In this document: piece after piece, positions 52,836-64,000 of the stretch | Position numbering within the stretch: position 1 is the first letter of the stretch | Layout of the letters: each line of letters begins with the position of its first letter | Source of the DNA: Cordia subcordata | Taxonomy: Eukaryota > Streptophyta > Magnoliopsida > Boraginales > Cordiaceae | Assembly (NCBI GenBank): GCA_028554755.1 | Contig: JAPTOF010000006.1 | Span: 4,768,501 to 4,832,500, forward strand | Reading direction: 5' to 3' | DNA: 64,000 nt | Notes under the pieces: generated by a model | Told to the model about the DNA's origin: nothing | Databases searched by the model: none | What the model saw: only the letters and a program-made list of their open reading frames with translations | Made by a program: the position numbers and the translations under genes

Positions 52836-54913
52836 CTCCACAAGTGAAGCTAATCAACTAATGTAAACTGCATAAATTTTGTAATTATAGTAGTAGTGAA
52901 TCCAAGTTATTATAAATCAAACACAAATTTTATACAAAACTAATGTGGGATGAGATGTTACACAAGTTTCCTTGCCTATGCAATCTAAGCACTCCTATTG
53001 TTCATTTAGTTTCCTAAACTATATACACTCCTATTACAGTTATGAAATAATATATATCTAACTACAATCAAGAAAGAATTTTAGATATATCTAATAAAAA
53101 AAATTAGATTCGCCTCAATAATAAGTGAAATATCAAACGAAGATACAGAAAATTAAGCCAAACTTAAGATGTCCACTTTAGTTTAGAAAAGCCAAAGTGA
53201 TTAGCTCACTCCCTTACGACACACGTAAGATAAAAGACATCTTCTAGTGTCAAATTATCTCTACACACAATTTTTGCATAAAATAATTGAACAACAAGAA
53301 TAGGATTAATCTAGATTAGAATATGCAAGTCAAGTTGACAACTTGAACAATAAAAATTCAAATAAATAAAACAACTTGATTTAGCATGCTCAACAAAAAA
53401 AGTAGTACTTACAAACAAGATTATGACAAACTTTTGAAATTGTGAAACAAGACACTAGGGGGTGTGTTTTTATAATCTGTACTAATCTGTCTTTCAACTT
53501 GGAAAAAAGAATAGAGCATTAATGTAACTACTTTTAGCAAGCACAATCTTTCTATCTTTGTGTCAGCATACATGCACCTTGGCCATAACCAACAAGTAGC
53601 AGAAATGGGTGATCACATAGAATCATCATATGCATTATTTATCTAGATATGTATGTATATTGATTTAAGTTTGGTCACTAGTTTCAAAATATTTTTTAAT
53701 GAGTTGGTGCTTCATATTAAAACTAATAAAAGAACCCAATTCATTATAAAATAGACACACAACCTTTTGCAAAAATTAATACGAGGATATAAGTTGGGAG
53801 TTTAACCCACACTAATATATCATATAAGTCGTTTACAAAAACCTCCATTAGAAAAGGTGAAATGTTTGAGATCCAATTATTTAATTAACTCATCAAACAA
53901 AGAGTTATTTAATTCCTTAAATTACTGTTTAAAAATAACCAATTAGGTTAAACTCTTCTTGAAAATAGTAAAAAATCCAAAAATCTAATATATTAACAAA
54001 CTAATAATTGAGTTCGAATCATTACATTACATGTCTCGCATTAAATCAGACTTATAGAACATGACAAAGATGGAAGTAAGTTCGTTGCATATCTCGACGA
54101 ATATTTGGCTACTCTTTCTTCTGCTGATAGGTGGTAGAAAACGTTTTCCGTCGCAATCTATAGGGGACGCATTAATTTCCAATTTGAGTTTATTTATTTA
54201 TTTTATCTGCAAAGAAAAATGTGGACAAAATTAGTAGTAACTCATAATATGATCAATGTGGTCCCATTGTTATCCCACTACTAAATTAATTACTGGTCTT
54301 TAATGCAAGGGTCAATTTCCTTTATGGAAAATATCTCAGCTTTAAAAAATATTCGTACATAGAAGTTTCTTAAGTTGATGAAGTGACCCCTTTCTTCAAA
54401 ATAAAATTTTCTTAGGAATGACAAAAATCTCACGTGCGGGTGACGCATGTCAAACTTTTGGTCTCAAATTGCCAAAAAGCAAGTAATAAAAGGAAAAAAA
54501 AAATAGAACTATCTAAAAGAAAATGACCATGGTGATAATATGCACTTCCTTTTTTACAATTTAACCTTTCAAATTATGCAATCACTTAAATCAAGTATCA
54601 AAGTCATGTACTTCATCTAGTCAAAAGTATTATACAAAATAAACTTAATTAAATGTAATATAATAAACTTTTAAATAACGTAATTATTTTAACACATCTG
54701 ACACACACATGCACGCTCCACCAACATTCGTAATTACCCTTAGACATGTATATCTTAGATGAATCAAACTTTTTCTATATTGTTATAAGGCTACAAGCAA
54801 TTAACATTTCGGAGAGGTAATATATAAAATCAAACCAATTTTTTCGTTTAACCAAAAACAAACTTAAGCTCTCTGTCTCTCCACCATGTATGATAGGGAA
54901 AAAAGAAAGAAAG

Positions 54914-55196
54914 AGCCCCCAGGGGCATAGGTGAGTTGGTAAGTGGCCAGGTGATTAGGGTGGTGACACCCTGACAACGCGGGATCGAGTCCGTGTGGCG
55001 GCAGTACTCCGCTGAAATATTGCGGGGGCTGTTGCTGGATTTCCACGCCCGTTGGTCCTCTCCCTGGTCGGGCTGCCACTCACGCACATCCCTCGATTTA
55101 CCTCCCGCCTGGTTAAGGGGCCTTTGACCAGGTGGGAAAGGGGTTCTCCTTTGGTTAACCCTTTTAGAAAAAAGAAAGAAAGAAAGAAAGAAAAAC
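54914..55196 (+). mobile_element. tRNA-derived SINE
   Basis: A GC-rich island in AT-rich DNA. An A-box-like TAGGTGAGTTGGTAAGTGG (from 54928) and a B box GGGATCGAGTCC (54981-54992) lie at Pol III spacing. A body without coding capacity runs to GGTTAACCCTTTTAG (55154-55168), then an (AAAG)n tail. The left flank AAAAAAGAAAGAAAGA is matched in the tail and may be the target duplication. Full-length for a plant SINE with a 3' body. Confidence 0.82.
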
Positions 55197-55654
55197 ACAC
55201 AGGCAAAAAAAAAAAAATTAAAAAGTCTATCCACCATTCACTGAGTTGTCCAATTGCCCATTTTGTAGCTAGTTAGCCCTAGGCTGCTGAGATTTGGTGG
55301 CACCGGAAAACCTCAACTATAAAGAATTCTTTTTCTTTTTTGTTTTTCTGCCACATATTAAGAAGAACTTTTGTACGATGTATTAAAACGATCTAAGTTC
55401 AATTAAAGATCAACTAACATATCGAATTTAATTCATTAACATAAAGTATTTAAATTTATAATTGTAAGTGCAACGTCTCTCGTGAATACAACACTAATTT
55501 TATTCACGGGTCTAGGAGTTTGGGCTCGAGGTGACCGAATGGTAGAAGGGCAGATTACAAGTTAGATGCACGAGCTAAATATTATACAAGTCAAAATGCT
55601 CCACCCAGTTTGCAATAAGAACCTTCTCTTGGGCTTGTAGAAGTGACTTTTAAA

Positions 55655-56041
55655 GCCTGTTTGAATTGAGAGGAATGGGGGGAGGCGAAGGGTAATGGAT
55701 GAATTTAAAGAATCTTTCTTGTGTTTGGTTTGGAAGTACACAGAGGTGAGCGGAAAAGAGGAGATGAAACCCATCCCCTCAAAGCCTTTATTTTCAATCC
55801 CTCCAAATTGGAATAAAATGAAGAAAAAGGATCCTTCAAATCCCTTGTTACCAATCTTTTATATGTAAAATTAATTTCTTCCCTTCAAATCCTTCTAATC
55901 CAAATACAAGATAATTATAACCTTTTATATTTCTTTTCTTTAAAAAAAATACCCCAATGCAAACATAAATTATCCATCCTCTCTCCTTTTCTTTATAATA
56001 TTTTCTTTTACTAAAATTTCCCTCCTCAATTCAAACAGGGT
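55655..56041. mobile_element. MITE with CCTGTTTGAATTGAG ends
   Basis: The left end GCCTGTTTGAATTGAGAGGA mirrors the right end TCCTCAATTCAAACAGGGTG. Also visible are subterminal paired segments with GGAATGGGGGGAGG and the inverse CCTCTCTCC-type sequence. About 387 bp. TTA-like bases flank it, but the exact ends are uncertain. Confidence 0.72.
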
Positions 56042-56574
56042 GTTAGAGTCTTATACTGTTTAGTCATGTTTGATCATGGATGTGTCCCTGACAAATATTA
56101 TGTCCTCGGTTGGGTGACTATAATGTTACTTATGTATACAATATCAGTCTTGACTCACTGACTTAAAATTTAAATTTGGAAACATGATAATAAGCCACAA
56201 ACCCAACTCATTATATATTAATCACAAATCTCACGTGATAATCAATGTGAAATGGCGTAACAAACACAAAAAAAAAAAAAAAAAAAACAAAAGTGAAGTT
56301 GAGCTGTGCACAACTAAAAACTCCAATTACTCCGTACACCCTGGCCTTTTCTTGTCCAATAGAGTGTCAGTATAAGGAAAGCAAGTGCAAGTTGCAGCCT
56401 TGCTTCAGCAGCAGCAGCACTAGAAGTAAAATTAATAAGCTTTGCCTTGTGTATATGTATAAAGTATATGTAATGATTCTTGTTCATTTAGTGCTCAATC
56501 TCCCAACTCAAAGCGCAAAAATATCTCACTCTATCCACTGAAGAAAACTCTTACTAAAAAAGGAACCCAAAGAG

Positions 56575-57743
56575 GTAATGCCAAAAAGATTTTGCACTCC
56601 AAGTTTTTGGACTAAACTGAATCAATGCTAATGCAACAATTCAAAGATTGCAAATTTTTTTGTTTTCTTTGGGGGGTTTTTAGCTCTGGGTTTAATTGCC
56701 CCTTTTCTTTTCCTTTTTTTTTTTTTTGGCTTTTTCTGATAAATTGATGTGTGTTTAAAGAGAAATCTTGTATGAAAAGTACAAAAGTGTTCTTCTTTAG
56801 CATTGGTTGTTGTGGACCTGTTTTGTTGAAAAAAAAAATGCAACAAAGAACTCAAAGTATATATAATCTATTGTTTCAATGGCATCTTTCTTTTTTGATT
56901 TAAAAAAAAATTGTTTTCTTTTGAAATACTGTAAATGAGAAATGTGGATTGTTTAATACTCTGCTTCTTGTACTGTCTTTAGGCACATTCATTCATTGTA
57001 TCTGCCCAGCAAAGATTGAATCTCTATTGTAAGTTTTGATTCTTTATTTGTTCATTTGTCCTCTGAATGTACTGTTGCATTAGCCAAAATTTGTGCTGTA
57101 CTAGTTCCTTGGGTATTCTTCAGGAGAAAGGCCGTGTGTAGGAATCTCCCACTATGGGGTTTAGTGAGGGTTTAACCCATTTCGGATCCATTTATCGAAA
57201 TAATCTTGTTTTATTCTTTGGTTGATAAGAGATTGTACTAAAAGAGATTTTATGCGGCCTTGCATTGCAAAACTATAATTGGCTGGTTTCACAACTTGAA
57301 TACATATCTTTTGTTCATATGGAACTCTACCATCAGGAAAACTTTTTGTTCAGTCAAGAGATTTCTTTTTTTTTTTTTCCACTTTTTAGAGTTTTCTATC
57401 ATTTTTCCTTTCCTAGGCCTGAGCCTTAGCTGAAAACTGGGGGTTGATGAAAGAAAATTGAATTGCAGGAAGTTTTTAATTCCCTTTTATGAGGGAGGAG
57501 ACTTGGAGTAGATAAATGAGTAGAAAAGCTGATAAATTTCTACATTAAATGCAGCTTTGCTGAAATTTGCTTCACATGCTTGCTTATCTTCTGAAGGAAT
57601 GAAATTCAAGTGAATGTTTCTATTTCTTGAGGGGACTTTATTCTTCACGTTTTTAATGCTTTTTGCCTTTGTGATGATTGTACCAGTTAGGTATGAGTAA
57701 GCTAGTGGCAGAAATATGAAATTTAGGAGTGTTACATCTGCAG
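56575..57743 (+). other. probable 5'UTR intron of the bZIP-like gene
   Basis: A donor (AAAGAG|GTAATG at 56575) and an acceptor (CATCTGCAG ending at 57743) enclose 1169 nt of T-rich sequence. A TATA-like TATATGTATAAAG lies at about 56451-56463. Inferred from consensus only. Confidence 0.45.
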
Positions 57744-57760
57744 TTTCTGAGACGAAGAAA

Positions 57761-57778
57761 ATGAAAAAGAAGCTGTGA
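57761..57778 (+). CDS. short upstream ORF (5 codons) in the bZIP-like leader
   Basis: ATG AAA AAG AAG CTG TGA ends 24 nt before the main start codon at 57803. If the leader is as inferred, ribosomes would meet this ATG first. Peptide function is not implied; any effect would be on translation. Confidence 0.4.
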   Translation: MKKKL

Positions 57779-57802
57779 CGCTATTTGGTGGTGTAGTTCA
57801 CT

Positions 57803-60800
57803 ATGTCAAGGCAGGCTCAACTTCCTCCTCGCTACCCTTCTCAAAAGAATACACTATCTCGCCCATTTCAGGACCCTTTTTCGCCAACCTTGCAACCTCG
57901 ACATAAAAAATCTGCATCACAGTGCTTCATCACAGAGAAGCAACCGGCATGGCTTGATGATCTGTTGAGTGATTCAGACTCAGATTCCAGTGGGGCAGTA
58001 CATCGCCGATCATCTAGTGATTCGTTGACCTTTTCTGATGGTCATTTAGCATTGCCAAGTCTTTACCATCTTAAAGAACCCGAAGCTCCTGCTTCTTGTG
58101 AACTTGATAGTGGGCTGGAGTCATCTTGTACATATGGTCCTAATTCTCCTCGAGCCAAAGATAAACTAGTTTTTCCAGATAATGAAATAGTTTCGGCATT
58201 GGCAGATTATGTTTCTCAACACCCTATGCAGTATTTGGATGGAAGTTCTATGCTGTCTAGGACTGCACAGTCAGTTAGGGCGGGTGATGCTGGCAGCACA
58301 GCTGGCGAAGCCAAAAGTGAGAAGAAACCGATGAAAAGGTGAGATTCTATACTAGCATGCTTGTCCAATTGAATTTCTTTTCTTCAAATTTTCTTCCTTG
58401 GTGCTAGCACTCAGAGATATGTATATATAGTGGTCTTCTGCACTTTGCTGATGTCTATAACGAGACCAAGTCTTAATCCCACTAGCCAGGGTACTCTGCC
58501 CATGTTTACATGAGACATGAAATGAGACACAAAATGATGGAATCTTAAAGATGGAAACTCTAGTAGTGTCGTTCTTCAACCATAAGTTCTATTAGCTCAA
58601 ATTCAAAACCTGATGATTGAGAACTGGAATGCTGATTAACTAATGGATCTTATATCTTCACAGTACTCTATTATATTCTGGATTTGACTACTGGTCACTT
58701 GGTTAAAGTTGTTTGTCTGACAAATTCTTTGCGCTTCCTGGATATTGTTTGTCTTTACTATTGCAATCTTCAAAGTGTGATTTATTTAAGTCCAGCAAAA
58801 TGAAATCCTCTGAGGAAAGCATTCCTGTCACATGATGCTATATGCGTTCATGACAAATTATTAATCAGACTTGTTCATGTAAACCACTCAAATTGGCTTT
58901 GAGAAAGGAAACTCTGCTAGTTTCCATATTGGATGCAACATGAAAAATTAGTGATAGAAATTTGTTCTAGCTTGGACATGTACCAGGCAGTACATTACTT
59001 GCTGTGTTCCATGGGGCAGAACTGGGAGAAATTCATTTGCTGGAGTAGATCCACAAATCCGTTAGCGACCGTATATGTATGAAATTGGTATCCATATTAC
59101 TTCCAGATGTCTCTTGCATCTCCATAGCAAAAATTTCGTATGTGGAGATGTTAAATTCTATTGCTTATCTAGTCTAGCTTACATGGACATTTGAAAATCT
59201 TATGCCTTAATCATTTCAGTTCAGCATTCTTGTTGCCTATATTAACCCAAATTTCTTTCTTTTTTCTCTTTTCTATTCTTAGCTTGATGACTACTTTGCA
59301 ACTTTGATGTTAGTGAGTCAATAATGTCATTATGCATTTATATTATTACAAAAACTGTATCTTTATATCTTATACAAATACCCCATTTATATCATTCGAT
59401 TTGTTATTCACTTTGCTATCTAGTATGTGTCTTTAAAATATATCTTTAATTTTCTGGTTGCTTGTCCATGGTTTCAAGCCTTATATACGTTGCTTTCTCA
59501 TTTTCTTTCCAAAGAGATTGAGTGCTTTTCTCTTGCTGATGGATCTTACACTGAGCAACCAAAATTTGCATTCTTTTTCGGAGGTGCTGCATAGTTTTAA
59601 AATGTTCTTAATAATTATTTATAAGTTGCAACCTGTCATTGCATGGATGAGAAGTTTAAAAGTTGTATAGTTTCTGAAAAATTACCATCATATTGCATGT
59701 ATACCTAGCATGCACTAATCTGTTCAAGGTTCATGTCTCTCAATGCCGTACACCCCCCACCAAATTAAAAAAAAAAAGGAAAATAATAATAAAAATAAGA
59801 AGCAAAGATGAGGAAAATAAATTTCCCTTACCACATTTAGGAGGCATAATAGTATCACAAAAAACAATAGTATAGATGTCACTTATCCTTCTGAACTGCT
59901 GGATTGGCTGATTGAGAGACATTTTTTGATAAAATCATTACTAAAATTGTCAATTTATGTTCAGGCACCCTGGGCAAAGGTCAAGGGTCCGCAAATTGCA
60001 ATACATCGCTGAACTAGAAAGAACTGTCAATCTACTTCAGGTACTTATGGGAAAAAGGCTAATTGTGTTTGTTGCAGACTACATATAGAAATCTCGCGCT
60101 GAGAGTCATCTGCATTCATTTTTTTCACCTATATAGGTATATGATCTTGTACCACTGTGTCTATATACAAATTTTCCCAAAAAGTCTCAGTTACTGCCTG
60201 ATGTTACCAGGGCATTTTGTTTATCTTTCTTTATGTACCATTAGTTTCACTTTCTGATATAAATCTTGGCTTGAAGTTATCTTCCAATTGTGCACATGCT
60301 GTTAACTGCAGAGTTGGCCTTCTTGTTGATATATACTGTCTAGTTGCTGAGCCATACTATCTTTTCCTGTCACCTATTAGCTCTGGCATCAAACCTACCA
60401 ACAAAATTTTTGGACTATATTTCTACTACTTTGGTTTCAATTTGCCTCTTGGATGGCTCAAAAAGCTATCATATTGCTCTTGCTGCAAATATCATGATCA
60501 ATTGTCTTCTGCCATTACAACAACAAACATTTTGTGGTGCAGATGTTGGAGTCAGAGTTGGCTGTCAAGGTTGCTTCCGTGCTTCAACAGCGCGTTGCTT
60601 TGTCAGTAGAGAACTGTAAGCTAAAGCAGCAAATGGTCAGACTTCAGCAGGAAAAATTTCTTGCAGATGGTCAGTTTGATGCTTAATATTTAGTTATTTA
60701 TTTTTGGGGTTCTCTTTGAATTGCGTTGGGGATGAAGCGTTCAGAAGTATGGTTGGGGTGTCAGAACCGATCCAAAATCCAATAGACTTACTAATCCCAT

Positions 60801-61361
60801 GATATGACCGCACAAGTATTAGCTTCCCCACAAATATGTATAATTCTCAAACCCCTTCTACTATAAAGAATCTGACTCCAAGAAGGGTCTCAAAGGACTA
60901 GTCCTTGGAAGAAGGCCGTTCACCAAACTAATAATGACCATCGAGTCTGTCTCCCGGCCTAAACCTGCCGCAGTACCCTTCCTACCTATAACTTAATGCT
61001 ATTCTGCATATAGTTACCTTCTATGCACCTCAACTGCTAACAAATTTACGAGCTTTTTAGGGTAAGTGGTTGACAAGATATGCAGAATTTTCTTCGATCT
61101 TTTTATCATTCAGCCTTGAGTATCAAACCTTAGCAGGTCCCAAAATAAACGTGTGGTCTGATATCACTTTGCTGTTGTTATCTTTGCTATCTTTGTGCAG
61201 GTGAATACATCTCTTTAAGAAAAGAAGTCGAGAGGCTGAAATCTTCTTTAACTCATTCCCCAAAGAGCGACAAGTTCTACAGGTTAAATTCAGCTTCTGA
61301 GTTTGCAGCTCCGGAGACCACTTGGCAGATGCTAGACTTGGGAAAACTTGACCTCAACTAA
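57803..61361 (+). CDS. bZIP-like protein with atypical basic region, At4g06598/At1g58110 type (299 aa)
   Basis: Exons: 57803-58338, 59965-60040, 60543-60669, 61201-61361 (900 nt with stop); phases agree. The N-terminal 170 residues are Ser/Pro-rich with [17 protein letters not shown] and [11 protein letters not shown], as in group E-like bZIPs. The basic region reads [19 protein letters not shown]. The zipper is long and regular: Leu at 196, 203, 210, 224, 231 and 238, with Val217. The invariant Asn of the N-x7-R signature is Lys178, and the Ser/Ala positions are Pro181 and Gly182, so normal ACGT binding is doubtful. The end [15 protein letters not shown] is typical of the family. It is probably nuclear, acting as a dimer partner or with altered DNA specificity. 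It is convergent with VPS60. Confidence 0.9.
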
Positions 61362-62222
61362 ACATTTAACATATAACAGTTAATGCTCACTGTTTCCACC
61401 CTCAAGTTGGTGCGTATCTTCATATCTAGAAAGATGTAAGCGTCTGAGGATGAATAGTTTGTTCTCCTTTTCAATTGTCTTCTAGCTACAATCGATGTAA
61501 TTGATGTAGAATGATTCATTAACATAGGTGTTCAGTGTGACCCTTAAGATGATGCCCCCGAACAAGGGAGAACACTCCATGCTGCGCAGATTTGCTGCAG
61601 AATGCGCACAAACATGGTGCAATGTACTATTTACACGACCAGGATCTAAAGCATTTTAAGTGTTGGGAGGCATGAATTTAAACAGAACAATCATACAGCA
61701 CCATAAATAAGATGCACTATTTGGCTCATCATATTGGCAGCAAAGGAAATTTTAGATATACAAATGTTAATGGATCTTATAAGCTTCCCACTATCTCTAA
61801 CCTAGCAAGTGATGAAAACTGAATGTATCACCCTTTCTCGCATTAAAAGATTTAAGACTGAAGCATATTATTCAAGATTGTACTCCACACATCTTCTATC
61901 ATTACTGCTGCATCATTGTACCCTTTTGCTTTTTAATTCAAATTGATAACAGTATCCAAGGAAATATTCAAGCAATGGGCACTTGAGCTTTAGCAAGATA
62001 TCAGATTTTTCCATTCCCACACTGAAACGGAGAAAAATATGATTACTAAATAAACCCACATTGAATAATGTCACAAGTGAGGAAACCCTTGCTTTAATCA
62101 AATGATCACTTGAAATCTGAATGACCAATACAATTATGCACAGTAAGAATACATGTCTTTTTCACTTTCACCAGCCAAAAAGCGACTATGGGTAAACATA
62201 AGGCCGAAAATGTGCTCCCTCT
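61362..62222. other. convergent spacer between bZIP-like gene and VPS60
   Basis: About 860 bp between the two stop codons; presumably both 3'UTRs and a short spacer. No gene or clear repeat is seen. Confidence 0.6.
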
Positions 62223-63579
62223 CTACCCACGAAGTGAAGCATGTGGCACAGCAGGTAGGCCTAGTTCATCCTCTGCCTGAGATATGAAGGACAAACTTTG
62301 AATTACGTAGATCCAATAAATGCAGAAAATGAAATGAGAAACAAGAAGTTTTTTTTTTTTTTTTTTTCCCTGTGTTTTCTTTTTGGAGTTGGGGTTTGGT
62401 GGGGATGTTTGTTTGCAAATATCTTTTTCCATCCTATGTTATGCCAAGTTCTCAGGTAGAAACCAAACAGCCATCACCATAATCCATAAGCGAAGGAAAC
62501 TAAAAATAATGAAAGGAAGGGTCCCATACCACCATTATTTGCTTATCCAACAGTAGGAATTAAATCAGCACATAATTTGATAACTAATCAGAATCCTATA
62601 AATGCTAACGACTTGTCAATGAAAGATATCTGTAGATAACAAAATAGGAGTTTGTTTGTTTCAAGCAAAAAGAACATTATTCTTTGTAAAAACGAACTCC
62701 AGTTTCATGGGTCAGTATCTAATGCTTAAGAATAAGCTTTTTATGCGCACATGCCCATAAGGAGACAAGGATGAGAATGAGGGAAATGGATAATATACAG
62801 ATGGATTACCTGAGTGTTCACCCTGCCAGCTGGCGTAGGTGCGTGCCCTGTTGGAGCTGAGGGCAAGTTGAGCTCTGCTTCCAGATCAGGTTCCTTATCA
62901 GGTTGAAGATAAGAAGGTACGCCCTCCCCCTCAGTCTCCATTCCCATGTCCGCCTCCAAAGCATCAAGCTCTATGTCATCATAGCAAAGATGATAAGGAA
63001 CTAACAGGAACATAAACAGGGATAAAATGTTTTGCAGCTGCAAAATTTTTGTAAAATATTTCACCTTCGACCAAAAGAAGATGAAATCTAACACGTGTCT
63101 CAACTACTAATACTTTGCAAACTAATCAGAATTTAAGAAGATCTTCAAAGGAAAGATTAGAAAAGTTAGGAAGGTTCATACAGATATATGAAACTGATAA
63201 TGTATTTCAGGAAATATTCCCCACAAAGCATCTTCCACCATAAACCATAAGTCATCTATTGATTATTAAACCTAAAAGCTTACCACCCATTAGTTCTTCT
63301 TCATCGATGTCATCAGGCACACTGTAGCTTCTACCAAGTGATTCTTGAATTTCATTGCTCACATCCATTAAATCCATCATCTCATCTTGCAGATTCTACA
63401 TATGACCACAACATTGACCCAGATAAGAAAATAAGGAGGTAATAATAGCGACAATAATTAAAGACAAAAAAGTTACACGAACACAAAAATTCAATACAGA
63501 TACAAACGTCTATGTCTTGAATCTTCACGGTCTTCATCATTCCTTTCAATTCTTTATTAGCTGACTTCAGAGCTGACAT
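62223..63579 (-). CDS. VPS60: VPS60 (CHMP5-type ESCRT-III subunit), 3' four visible coding exons
   Basis: ESCRT-III-associated protein of the endosome that binds LIP5/Vta1 and promotes SKD1/Vps4 disassembly of the ESCRT-III polymer. Visible exons on the minus strand: 63579-63508, 63395-63284, 62970-62810, 62276-62223. Spliced, they read MSALKSANKELKGMMKTVKI, NLQDEMMDLMDVSNEIQESL, GRSYSVPDDIDEEELMG, ELDALEADMGMETEGEGVPS, ELNLPSAPTGHAP and a terminal AEDELGLPAVPHASLRG. This matches plant VPS60.1/VPS60.2 closely. The ATG at 63577-63579 is internal (family QQTM-ALK-ANKELKG), so the coiled-coil N-terminal part lies beyond 64000. All junctions keep phase. Confidence 0.93.
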
Positions 63580-64000
63580 CTGGAAAGAACATGACAGAAT
63601 GGGTTAGTAACAATATCAATTGATAGAATCATACATATTCTTCTGAACTCCCTTGAAGGATCCAGAGAACTGATCTTCAACAGATAACGAATTCCTATAG
63701 GAAGCATAAGAAATTCTAGAACATTTATTAACCAAACGTTTTAAAGAAGAAACAGTTTCCTAGTGACCAATGGGTTATCCCCCTACCTCTAGGGAGGTAG
63801 GCAGCAGGTTCCAAACGGGTTACAGGATAAGCTCCATCCAACAAGCCTTGAACTGTGCCCCACAGGGTGCTAGCATCAAAAAGATATATTCTACAATGAA
63901 TTCTTTCTATGCCATTCAGTTGCACTTATGGAGATGAAATTAATTTATAAATTTGAAATTTAGAAATAAAAGATAGAGCTTAATCATCACCAAATATATA
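63580..64000 (-). other. VPS60 intron sequence to the window edge
   Basis: No further VPS60 exon is visible. A GC-richer patch (about 63755-63885) has B-box-like GGTTCCAAACGG and CCTCTAGGGAGGTAGG, as in some plant SINE or retroelement pieces. It cannot be assigned with confidence. Confidence 0.5.

Larger units (their letters stand above)
49900..56400. other. repeat-rich spacer between GT14 and the bZIP-like gene
   Basis: About 6.5 kb with no gene I can support. It contains a terminal-inverted-repeat element (50500-50692), two GTTTGAATTGAG-type MITEs, a higher-order minisatellite (52165-52835) and a SINE (54914-55196). Between these the DNA is AT-rich. A lone B-box-like GAGTTCGAATC occurs near 54010 without an A box. 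The frame near 50785-51030 (minus strand) has no family match. Confidence 0.6.

Noticed and set aside
54848..55276. Several frames of 71-129 aa
   Set aside because: They lie in the SINE body, which is non-coding by nature; higher GC makes chance frames longer.
63755..63885. SINE inside the VPS60 intron
   Set aside because: B-box-like sequence exists but no convincing A box, tail or target duplication was found.

Overview
This window is nuclear DNA from a flowering plant, most likely a eudicot. The genes have short exons, AT-rich introns and GT-AG junctions. The proteins match plant-specific or plant-type families, and the wide AT-rich spacers hold MITEs, SINE-like elements and microsatellites. 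No bacterial, organellar or viral block was seen. The species cannot be named from the sequence.

Layout. (1) 1-414: the last two visible coding exons of a PELOTA homologue (+). (2) 1560-3290: an intronless-CDS gene of unknown function (+) behind a cluster of ACGT/ABRE-type elements and a leader intron. (3) 3.3-10.7 kb: gene-poor AT-rich spacer. (4) 10765-15973: a complete CPK1/CPK2-clade calcium-dependent protein kinase, 7 coding exons (+). (5) 17062-24688: the plant nuclear-basket nucleoporin NUP1/NUP136, 9 exons (+). (6) 24.7-31.5 kb: spacer with repeats. (7) 31509-35831: a plant NT-C2 (EEIG1/EHBP1-type) protein, 4 exons (+). (8) 36684-37624: a GPI-type phytocyanin with a stellacyanin-like copper site (+). 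(9) 41526-38188: a type I DnaJ/HSP40 (ANJ1/J2/J3 type) with a C-terminal CAQQ box, 6 exons (-), behind a perfect heat-shock element. (10) 41.9-47.7 kb: spacer with two adjacent Tourist-like MITEs. (11) 47796-48905: a GT14/DUF266-type glycosyltransferase in one coding exon (+), with an apparent 3'UTR intron. (12) 49.9-57.7 kb: spacer with MITEs, a higher-order minisatellite and a clear tRNA-derived SINE. (13) 57803-61361: a bZIP-like protein with an atypical basic region, 4 exons (+). (14) 63579-62223: the 3' four coding exons of VPS60 (ESCRT-III), (-), running out of the window.

The genes do not form one pathway. The striking feature is their order. CPK1/2, NUP1, the NT-C2 gene, the bZIP-like gene and VPS60 lie together here, and as I recall their Arabidopsis relatives lie in two paralogous blocks (At3g10640-10660 and At5g04840-04870). 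The window therefore looks like an unreduced version of that ancestral segment, with a phytocyanin, a DnaJ and a GT14 gene between the NT-C2 and bZIP genes.

I found no convincing undescribed multi-gene system. The best leads are the conserved C-terminal region of the NT-C2 protein, with papain-order Cys/His/Asp candidates; the bZIP with Lys at the invariant Asn position; the ABRE-rich gene of unknown function; and the repeat biology of the spacers.
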